From: SIG636 sp045592105 | Lineage (GTDB): Bacteria; Bacillota; Clostridia; Oscillospirales; CAG-382 | Reading direction: 5' to 3' | Assembly (NCBI GenBank): GCA_045592105.1 | Contig: JAZNUB010000017.1 | Coordinates: 1 to 28,078, forward strand | Length of the DNA stretch: 28,078 nucleotides | Shown here: positions 22,734-28,078 of the stretch, in pieces | Layout: each line of letters opens with the position of its first letter | Position numbering within the stretch: position 1 is the stretch's first letter | Notes under the pieces: model-generated | Told to the model about the DNA's origin: nothing | What the model saw: only the letters and a program-made list of their open reading frames with translations | Database searches by the model: none | Translations under genes and position numbers: made by a program

Positions 22734-23282
22734 TTAACCAAAGTATCTGGCAAGAAGGCCTTCAAACGCCTTGCCGTGCCTTGCTTCGTCACGAGCCATT
22801 TCGTGAACGGTGTCATGTATTGCATCAAGGTTAAGCTCTTTTGCCATCTTTGCAAGCTCAAACTTGCCAAGGGTTGCGCCGTTTTCTGCTGCAACGCGCA
22901 TCTCAAGGTTCTTCTTGGTGGAATCAGTAAGCTCTTCACCCAAAAGCTCTGCAAACTTTGCAGCATGCTCTGCTTCCTCAAAAGCTGCCTTTTCCCAGTA
23001 AAGTGCGATTTCGGGATAGCCCTCTCTTGCGGCAACTCTTGCCATTGCAAGATACATACCAACCTCAGAGCATTCGCCCATAAAGTTAGCGCGAAGGCCT
23101 TCTTTTATTGCCTCGGGTGCGTCCTTAGCAACGCCAAGGATATGCTCTGCTGCCCAAGAAAGCTTTTCTGCCGTTACTTCATCAAATTTATCGTTGCCTG
23201 TTACCTTGCAACGGGGGCACTGTTCGGGAATATGGTCTGAATTAATAATTTCTCCGCATACTTTGCATCTGTACTGTTTCAT
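22734..23282 (-). CDS. Reverse rubrerythrin (peroxide reductase)
   Basis: 182 residues. A rubredoxin-like domain lies at the N-terminus (CKVC at 6-9, CPRC at 22-25), then a ferritin-like di-iron domain with ExxH in FEEAEH (Glu103, His106) and DEARH (Glu166, His169), plus Glu70/Glu73 in the first helix. This domain order is reversed relative to classical rubrerythrin and defines the revRbr group of Clostridia, which reduce hydrogen peroxide, and some oxygen, to water. The ATG at 23282 is chosen: GGAGGG is 7 nt upstream, while the in-frame TTG at 23297 would overlap it. Confidence 0.93.
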   Translation of the reverse strand: MKQYRCKVCGEIINSDHIPEQCPRCKVTGNDKFDEVTAEKLSWAAEHILGVAKDAPEAIKEGLRANFMGECSEVGMYLAMARVAAREGYPEIALYWEKAAFEEAEHAAKFAELLGEELTDSTKKNLEMRVAAENGATLGKFELAKMAKELNLDAIHDTVHEMARDEARHGKAFEGLLARYFG

Positions 23283-23310
23283 AGTTTTTCCCTCCAAAAA
23301 TGTTAATTTA

Positions 23311-23748
23311 TTATAATTTTTCTATAAGCTTTTCTATGGGAATTTCCGTATTAATCATTTCCCCTATGGTTATCGCATCAAGGCTTTGCGTTATCTTGTT
23401 GTTTAACGCCTTAAACATCTTGTGAAACCTGCAACAGCTTTTGTTTGGGTTGCGCGTACAAATGTGCTCACTGTTTAAGCACTTCTGCACCTCAATGGGG
23501 CCGTCTATCGCCTCTATAACGCGCCTAACGCTTAGCTCCGCAGGATTTGCATATAAGCTGTACCCGCCAGACACGCCACGCGTTGCCCTTACTACGCCCA
23601 GCAACGAAAGCTTACGCAATATCTTCATTGCAAACCGCGGCGGTATACACACGCTTTCGGCTATCTGCGGTGCGCCTATCGGCACATCGCTTGCGGCAAG
23701 CAGGCTTGTTATCCTTAAAGCGTAATCCGCCTCTTGCGTAATTCTCAT
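23311..23748 (-). CDS. Rrf2-family regulator with a cysteine-rich, probably Fe-S-binding, region
   Basis: 145 residues. The winged helix (MRITQEADYALRITSLLAAS...PPRFAMKILRKLSLLGVVRATRGVSGGYSL) is typical Rrf2/IscR. Cys90, Cys97 and Cys105 (with Cys106) in QKCLNSEHICTRNPNKSCC give the spacing seen in cluster-binding members such as IscR and NsrR, so it may sense oxygen, peroxide or NO. It lies 28 bp upstream of the rubrerythrin gene on the same strand. GGAGG is 5 nt before the ATG; the frame is open further upstream across the promoter, which is not coding. Confidence 0.9.
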   Translation of the reverse strand: MRITQEADYALRITSLLAASDVPIGAPQIAESVCIPPRFAMKILRKLSLLGVVRATRGVSGGYSLYANPAELSVRRVIEAIDGPIEVQKCLNSEHICTRNPNKSCCRFHKMFKALNNKITQSLDAITIGEMINTEIPIEKLIEKL

Positions 23749-23762
23749 GCACGCCTCCAAAA

Positions 23763-23823
23763 CAATACCTTTTTGGTGTGGTTTTATTATAGCGCATATT
23801 TTCCCCGTTGTCAATACCTTTTT
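23763..23823 (-). promoter_or_regulatory. Promoter of the Rrf2 operon flanked by a 12-bp direct repeat (candidate operator)
   Basis: On the minus strand TTGACA (23814-23809), 17-nt spacer, TATAAT (23791-23786), a consensus promoter. AAAAAGGTATTG occurs twice on the minus strand (23823-23812 and 23774-23763), 49 bp apart. One copy runs into the -35 box and the other lies just downstream of the start point. This fits binding by the Rrf2 protein for autoregulation, which is inferred. Confidence 0.7.
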
Positions 23824-23849
23824 TTATTTTTTTATAAAAAACTTATATC

Positions 23850-23878
23850 TTGCGTTATCAGCATATATTTGTTATAAT
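23850..23878 (+). promoter_or_regulatory. Promoter of the MgtC-like gene
   Basis: TTGCGT at 23850-23855, 17-nt spacer, TATAAT at 23873-23878 preceded by TGT. It is divergent from the Rrf2 promoter, with 35 bp between the two -35 boxes, so a bound Rrf2 protein could affect both. Confidence 0.7.
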
Positions 23879-23900
23879 AACTGATAAGGAGAGATTATTT

Positions 23901-24590
23901 ATGAAAGCTGTTTTTGATGCGATAATCGCGTTTGAAAAGGAATTTAACGTGCTTACCGTGTTGCTTAGGATAGTGATTGCCGTTATATTCGGCGGCATTA
24001 TCGGCTTTGAGCGTGGAAAGCACGGGCGGCAAGCAGGTATGCGTACGCATATTTTGGTATGCTTGGGCGGCACTATGTCGGCGCTTATCGGCGTTTACGG
24101 CACGCGCTTTTTAGGCTTTGACGGGGACCCGTTTCGTATAGCGGCACAGGTTGTTTCCGGCATAGGCTTTTTGGGCGCGGGGATGATAATCGTTAAAAGT
24201 GACAGGCTTATTACAGGGCTTACAACAGCCGCCATTATGTGGACAACGGCAATAATAGGTATAGGAGTTGGCATTGGATTTTACAGCGGTGCGCTTATTG
24301 CGGTTGTGGCTTGCGTTTTTACTGCCGCTATGCTCACACGCATAGAGCGCAAAAGAAGAACCTCCACGCGCGTGTATATGGAGGTAGATAACCTAAAAAA
24401 CCTTGAGGCTATCACCGAAAGGACGAGAAGCTTGTTGCCACCCGATGCGTTTGTGGAGGTGGCTGCCCCCAAAAGCGGAACGGCAGGGCATATGGGCATA
24501 TCCGTTATATCAACGGGGCTAAAGGATTACAAAGAGTTTGCCGCAAAGCTTAAAGAGCTGGACGGTATACATTTTATTATACTTGAGTAA
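23901..24590 (+). CDS. MgtC/SapB-family membrane protein
   Basis: 229 residues from the ATG at 23901, preceded by AAGGAGAG; the frame is open to 23850 but that would cover the promoter. An N-terminal membrane domain has RIVIAVIFGGIIGFERGKHGRQAGMRTHILVCLGG, the family hallmark with conserved Glu and Arg, plus helices up to about residue 135. A cytoplasmic ACT-like C-terminal part begins at about 145 (TSTRVYMEVDNLKN). Relatives affect magnesium homeostasis and F-type ATPase activity in some bacteria. It lies 32 bp before the flavodiiron gene, probably in one transcript. Confidence 0.9.
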   Translation: MKAVFDAIIAFEKEFNVLTVLLRIVIAVIFGGIIGFERGKHGRQAGMRTHILVCLGGTMSALIGVYGTRFLGFDGDPFRIAAQVVSGIGFLGAGMIIVKSDRLITGLTTAAIMWTTAIIGIGVGIGFYSGALIAVVACVFTAAMLTRIERKRRTSTRVYMEVDNLKNLEAITERTRSLLPPDAFVEVAAPKSGTAGHMGISVISTGLKDYKEFAAKLKELDGIHFIILE

Positions 24591-24622
24591 TAAAAAATAC
24601 ATAAAATGCAAGAGGTGGCAAG

Positions 24623-26413
24623 ATGTTTATTACAAATGATATCAAATACATTGGCGTGAACGACCATAAGGTGGATTTGTTTGAGGGGCAGTATATCGTG
24701 CCCAACGGTATGTGTTATAACTCCTACGCCATTATGGATGAAAAGATTGCCGTTATGGACACGGTGGATGCAAACTTCACACACGAATGGCTGGACAATT
24801 TGCAAAACACTTTAGGGAACAAAAAGCCCGATTACCTTATAGTTCAGCACATGGAGCCGGACCATTCCGCAAACATATACAATTTTGTAAAAGCGTATCC
24901 GGAGGCAAAAATCGTTTCCTCTGCAAAAGCGTTTGCGATGATGAAGAACTTTTTCGGCACCGATTTTGCTGATAAGCAGATAGTTGTGGGCGAGGGTAGC
25001 ACGCTTTCGCTTGGCAAGCACAACCTAACCTTCGTTACCGCGCCTATGGTGCATTGGCCGGAGGTTATAGTTACCTATGACAGCACGGACAAGGTTTTGT
25101 TCTCTGCCGATGGGTTTGGCAAATTCGGTGCGCTTGACATTGAGGAGGACTGGGCGTGTGAAGCAAGGCGCTACTATATAGGCATAGTTGGCAAATACGG
25201 CGCTCAGGTACAAAACCTGCTTAAAAAAGCCGCAGGGCTTGATATACAGATAATATGCCCGCTGCACGGGCCCGTGCTTACGGAAAACCTTGGCTATTAT
25301 CTTGGGCTTTACAACACTTGGTCAAGCTATCAGCCTGAGGAGGAAGGCATTGTTATAGCTTACACCTCCGTTTACGGGAACACTAAAAAGGCGGTTATGC
25401 AGCTTGCGGAACAGCTTAAGGCAAACGGTTGCCCCAAGGTTGTAGTAAACGACCTTGCGCGCTGTGATATTGCAGAGGCTGTTGAGGATGCGTTCCGTTA
25501 CAGCAAGCTTGTTTTAGCTACTACAACTTATAATGCCGACATCTTCCCCTTTATGAAGGAATTCATCCATCATTTAACAGAGCGTAATTTCAGCAACCGC
25601 ACGGTAGCTTTTATAGAAAATGGCAGCTGGGCTCCGCTTGCAGCAAAGATTATGAAGGAAATGCTTGCTAACTGCAAGAACTTAAGCTATGCCGACACAA
25701 CGGTAAAGCTTCTTTCCGCGCTTAACGATGAAAGCAACGCGCAAATATCCGCTTTGGCAGAGGAGCTTTGTAAGGACTACCTTGCACAGCAGGACACTAC
25801 CGCAAATAAAAACGATATGAGCGCGCTTTTCAATATCGGCTACGGCTTGTACGTTGTTACCTGTAACGACGGCAAGAAGGACAACGGCTTAATAGTAAAC
25901 ACCGTAACGCAGGTTACTAACACGCCAAACAGAATTGCCGTTACCATAAACAAAGAGAACTATTCGCACCACGTTATAAAGCAAACGGGCGTTATGAATC
26001 TCAACTGCCTTTCTGTGGACGCGCCCTTTGCCGTGTTTGAAAAGTTTGGGTTTGCAAGCGGCAGAAACACCGATAAGTTTAAGGATTGCACTCCGCTTCG
26101 CTCTGATAACGGGCTTGTATTCCTGCCAAGGCATATTAACTCCTTTATGTCCTTGAAGGTTGAGCAGTACGTGGATTTAGATACGCACGGTATGTTTATC
26201 TGCTCCATAACCGAGGCAAGGGTTATATCCGATAAGGAAACTATGACGTATAACTATTATCAAAGCAACGTTAAGCCCAAGCCGCAAACGGAAGGCAAAA
26301 AGGGCTGGGTGTGCAAGGTTTGCGGATATATCCACGAGGGCGATTATCTGCCTGAGGACATTGTTTGCCCGCTTTGCAAGCACGGATACGCTGATTTTGA
26401 AGAGATACAATAA
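24623..26413 (+). CDS. Four-domain flavodiiron protein (di-iron, flavodoxin, flavin reductase, rubredoxin)
   Basis: 596 residues. The metallo-beta-lactamase-like di-iron domain (1-240) has HMEPDH (His76, Glu78, Asp80, His81), His144, Asp163 and His215, so all seven expected ligand positions are filled. A flavodoxin domain starts at 243 with the FMN loop TSVYGNTKKA (248-257). At about 398-550 a flavin-reductase domain follows (MSALFNIGYGLYVVTCNDG...). A short rubredoxin ends the protein (CKVC 564-567, CPLC 582-585). It reduces oxygen or NO; the added domains resemble Moorella Hrb fused to its FprA partner, so electrons could pass inside one chain. Starts at ATG 24623 after AGAGGTGG. Confidence 0.95.
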   Translation: MFITNDIKYIGVNDHKVDLFEGQYIVPNGMCYNSYAIMDEKIAVMDTVDANFTHEWLDNLQNTLGNKKPDYLIVQHMEPDHSANIYNFVKAYPEAKIVSSAKAFAMMKNFFGTDFADKQIVVGEGSTLSLGKHNLTFVTAPMVHWPEVIVTYDSTDKVLFSADGFGKFGALDIEEDWACEARRYYIGIVGKYGAQVQNLLKKAAGLDIQIICPLHGPVLTENLGYYLGLYNTWSSYQPEEEGIVIAYTSVYGNTKKAVMQLAEQLKANGCPKVVVNDLARCDIAEAVEDAFRYSKLVLATTTYNADIFPFMKEFIHHLTERNFSNRTVAFIENGSWAPLAAKIMKEMLANCKNLSYADTTVKLLSALNDESNAQISALAEELCKDYLAQQDTTANKNDMSALFNIGYGLYVVTCNDGKKDNGLIVNTVTQVTNTPNRIAVTINKENYSHHVIKQTGVMNLNCLSVDAPFAVFEKFGFASGRNTDKFKDCTPLRSDNGLVFLPRHINSFMSLKVEQYVDLDTHGMFICSITEARVISDKETMTYNYYQSNVKPKPQTEGKKGWVCKVCGYIHEGDYLPEDIVCPLCKHGYADFEEIQ

Positions 26414-26426
26414 CCCCTAAAAAAGC

Positions 26427-26464
26427 AATACCGCATTGGCACAAAAACCAGTGCGGTATTTTTT
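26427..26464 (+). terminator. Rho-independent terminator after the flavodiiron gene
   Basis: 13-bp stem (26427-26439 with 26448-26460, one G-T wobble), 8-nt loop, T-tract 26459-26464. Confidence 0.88.
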
Positions 26465-26477
26465 CATTTAATAAAAA

Positions 26478-26504
26478 TGCCGTTTGCGGCAAAAATATTA
26501 GATG
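26478..26504 (+). repeat. 27-bp direct repeat, upstream copy
   Basis: Identical over 27 bp to 26554-26580. Each copy contains a small palindrome GCCG-TTTG-CGGC followed by an A/T-rich tail ending in AGATG. This copy ends 6 bp before the -35 box of the ATPase gene. Confidence 0.9.
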
Positions 26505-26510
26505 AAGCTA

Positions 26511-26539
26511 TTGCTTTTTTTAAGAATGTGGCGTATACT
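26511..26539 (+). promoter_or_regulatory. Promoter of the DUF4143 ATPase gene, between the two repeats
   Basis: TTGCTT at 26511-26516, 17-nt spacer, TATACT at 26534-26539. The 27-bp repeats lie 6 bp before the -35 box and 14 bp after the -10 box, an arrangement expected for operators. Confidence 0.65.
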
Positions 26540-26553
26540 ATATCTAACAAAAC

Positions 26554-26580
26554 TGCCGTTTGCGGCAAAAATATTAGATG
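26554..26580 (+). repeat. 27-bp direct repeat, downstream copy
   Basis: Second identical copy, starting near the expected transcription start and ending at the ribosome binding site (GGAGG 26580-26584). In RNA its GCCG/CGGC palindrome would form a small hairpin in the leader. Confidence 0.9.
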
Positions 26581-26589
26581 GAGGTTATC

Positions 26590-27891
26590 GTGGAAATTAA
26601 AAGAGACGTATATTTGAACAGGCTTATCGTTAGAAAACACAACGGCTTCATCAAAGTTATTACCGGTATTCGCAGAAGCGGAAAATCGTATTTGCTTAAT
26701 AATTTGTTTTATAATCACTTAATCTCTGAAGGTATCTCAAATGACCATATAATTAGATTTGCATTTGACTCTGCAGACGATTTGATAAAAATCGGGGAAA
26801 ATCCCATCGTGCTTGATAACGAGCGAGAGGACAGAAAGGTTGATCCCACAAAATTCTTAAATTGGCTGCAACCCCAAATCGGTGATAATGATATGCACTA
26901 CGTTCTGCTTGACGAGGTGCAAAAGCTTGGCGCGTTTGAATCCGTTATGAACGGATTCCTTCGCAAAAATAACCTTGACGTGTACGTTACCGGAAGCAAC
27001 TCCAAATTTTTATCTAAAGACATCCTAACCGAGTTTGAAGGCAGAGGAGATGAGGTTCACGTTCTACCTCTTTCGTTCTCAGAATATTATGCATTTAAAA
27101 ACGGCGATAAAAGCGAAGCCTTTGACGATTATTCTATCTATGGAGGTTTGCCCGCCGTTGCACTTATGGCTACCGAAGAGCAGAAATCCAATTATCTTAT
27201 TTCCCAAATGCAAAATCTCTATTTGCGCGATATAAAAAACCGATACAGCTTGCAGGATGAAGCAACCGTGGGGGAGGTTCTTGACGTTATCGCTTCCGGC
27301 ATTTCGTCCCTAACCAACCCTCGCAATATCGCCGCCACTATGAACAGCGTTCACGAAAGGAAGATATGCGAAGCTACCGTGGAGCGCTATATCTCCCATA
27401 TGGAGGATGCTTTTATGCTTACCCGCGTAAAGAGGTACAACGTAAAGGGCAGGAAGTATATCAGTACTCCTTACAAAATCTACTTCGAGGATATCGGCCT
27501 TCGCAATGCTCGGCTTAATTTCAGGCAAATCGAAGGAACTCACATTATGGAAAACATCATCTATAACGAGCTTCGTTACAGAGGCTATCACGTGGATGTG
27601 GGGATGGTGGAAACGCGTGAAAGAGATGCAGAGGGTAAAGAAGCTCGCGCTCAGCTTGAAATAGATTTTATTGCAACTATCGGTAGCAAAAAGTATTATA
27701 TTCAATCTGCGTACGCAATCCCCGATAGGGCTAAGTATGAGCAAGAAACCGCCTCTTTTGACAAAACTATGGATTCGTTTAAAAAAATCATCATCGTGGA
27801 AAAAAGCATGAAGCCGCGCCGCGATGAAAAGGGATACGTTATGATGGGGGTAAAGGAGTTTTTGCTTGACAAGGATAGCCTTGAAGCGTAA
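26590..27891 (+). CDS. AAA-type ATPase with DUF4143 C-terminal domain
   Basis: 433 residues from the GTG at 26590, 5 nt after GGAGG. The ATG at 26578 is in frame but lies before the ribosome site. Walker A is GIRRSGKS (26-33), Walker B YVLLDEVQK (104-112), sensor-like TGSNS (134-138), then GRGDEVHVLPLSFSEYY, the family signature. The C-terminal part has a winged-helix-like region and EIDFIATIGSKKYYIQ, which resembles the PD-(D/E)xK-like core of DUF4143. These ATPases are common, often mobile or multi-copy, and of unknown cellular role. The gene is AT-rich compared with its neighbours and has its own promoter, suggesting acquisition. Confidence 0.92.
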   Translation: MEIKRDVYLNRLIVRKHNGFIKVITGIRRSGKSYLLNNLFYNHLISEGISNDHIIRFAFDSADDLIKIGENPIVLDNEREDRKVDPTKFLNWLQPQIGDNDMHYVLLDEVQKLGAFESVMNGFLRKNNLDVYVTGSNSKFLSKDILTEFEGRGDEVHVLPLSFSEYYAFKNGDKSEAFDDYSIYGGLPAVALMATEEQKSNYLISQMQNLYLRDIKNRYSLQDEATVGEVLDVIASGISSLTNPRNIAATMNSVHERKICEATVERYISHMEDAFMLTRVKRYNVKGRKYISTPYKIYFEDIGLRNARLNFRQIEGTHIMENIIYNELRYRGYHVDVGMVETRERDAEGKEARAQLEIDFIATIGSKKYYIQSAYAIPDRAKYEQETASFDKTMDSFKKIIIVEKSMKPRRDEKGYVMMGVKEFLLDKDSLEA

Positions 27892-27916
27892 ACAAAATCC
27901 CTCCAACAAAAATTAC

Positions 27917-28060
27917 GAGGTTGCTCTATAAGAACAACCTCAGCTTGATGACAAACCTTGTCATCAAGCTGGCAGAGTGCTGAGAAAGAGTGCAGACAAG
28001 ACGAACCGAGGCGAGAACTGTACTAAGTACTGTGAGCCGAGGTTCGTTTTGAACGAAAAA
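27917..28060. other. Structured non-coding element at the right edge
   Basis: No gene follows 27891. Three inverted repeats come in series: GAGGTTG/CAACCTC (27917-27923 with 27935-27941); a 14-bp stem with 3-nt loop (27941-27954 with 27958-27971); and a longer hairpin with ACGAACC/GGTTCGT outside (28001-28007 with 28041-28047), GGC/GCC inside (28010-28012 with 28036-28038) and GTACT/AGTAC at the tip. GA faces GA at two internal loops. The element may continue past the window. I have an impression of similar elements recurring in Clostridia genomes but cannot name a family. Confidence 0.55.
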
Positions 28061-28078
28061 ATACAATAATTGAAGAAA

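Noticed and set aside
22470..22834. Plus-strand ORFs of about 82 residues
   Set aside because: They are antisense shadows of the rubredoxin and rubrerythrin genes and lack ribosome binding sites.
26478..26580. CRISPR array
   Set aside because: Only two repeat copies, which flank a good promoter, and no cas genes nearby.

Overview
The window looks like a chromosomal piece of a low-to-mid GC, obligately anaerobic Firmicute, most likely a gut-type Clostridia. The evidence is AGGAGG-type ribosome binding sites almost everywhere, canonical TTGACA/TATAAT promoters, a YtrA-type GntR/ABC operon, meso-diaminopimelate dehydrogenase, an EpsA/B/C-like capsule control triad with an LCP protein, and a reverse rubrerythrin/rubredoxin/flavodiiron set for oxygen defence. 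No rRNA, tRNA or CRISPR was seen. Species cannot be named from sequence alone.

Layout. 1-205: end of an IS transposase and its terminator. 340-3209: self-regulated GntR-ABC-permease operon plus a secreted/membrane protein. 3291-4311 (minus): Fic toxin with an antitoxin that joins a DNA-binding domain to a VbhA-like inhibitory helix. 4336-6788: YitT and EamA membrane proteins from back-to-back promoters, then purC. 6991-14036: one tightly packed rightward operon of seven genes for activating and transferring acyl groups. These are a ligase-ACP fusion, two PlsC-type acyltransferases, a second AMP ligase, a free ACP, an LRAT-phosphopantetheinyl transferase fusion and an alpha/beta hydrolase. 14104-16110: two zinc-ribbon membrane proteins and a second membrane-anchored hydrolase. 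16223-17209: ddh. 17314-21318: capsule chain-length regulator, BY-kinase, PHP phosphatase, secreted protein and LCP ligase. 21323-21467: a MITE-like element. 21477-22163 (minus): DUF1919 polysaccharide protein. 22339-22551: a promoter-to-terminator unit with no gene, a candidate small RNA. 22564-23748 (minus): Rrf2 regulator, reverse rubrerythrin and a 50-residue rubredoxin. 23901-26413: MgtC-like protein and a four-domain flavodiiron protein. 26478-27891: DUF4143 ATPase whose promoter lies between two identical 27-bp repeats. 27892-28078: a structured non-coding element.

How the genes may work together. The strongest candidate for an undescribed system is 7084-14036. It carries its own carrier proteins, the enzyme that activates them, two enzymes that load them, and three different kinds of acyl-transfer or acyl-hydrolysis enzyme. 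It has no ketosynthase and no condensation domain. That pattern suggests pre-made carboxylic acids are loaded on ACP and placed into a membrane lipid or other acylated small molecule; the product is unknown. Rrf2-revRbr-Rd and the divergently placed MgtC/flavodiiron genes form a peroxide/oxygen (possibly NO) reduction module. The capsule control genes here have no glycosyltransferases beside them, so they probably act on a locus elsewhere.
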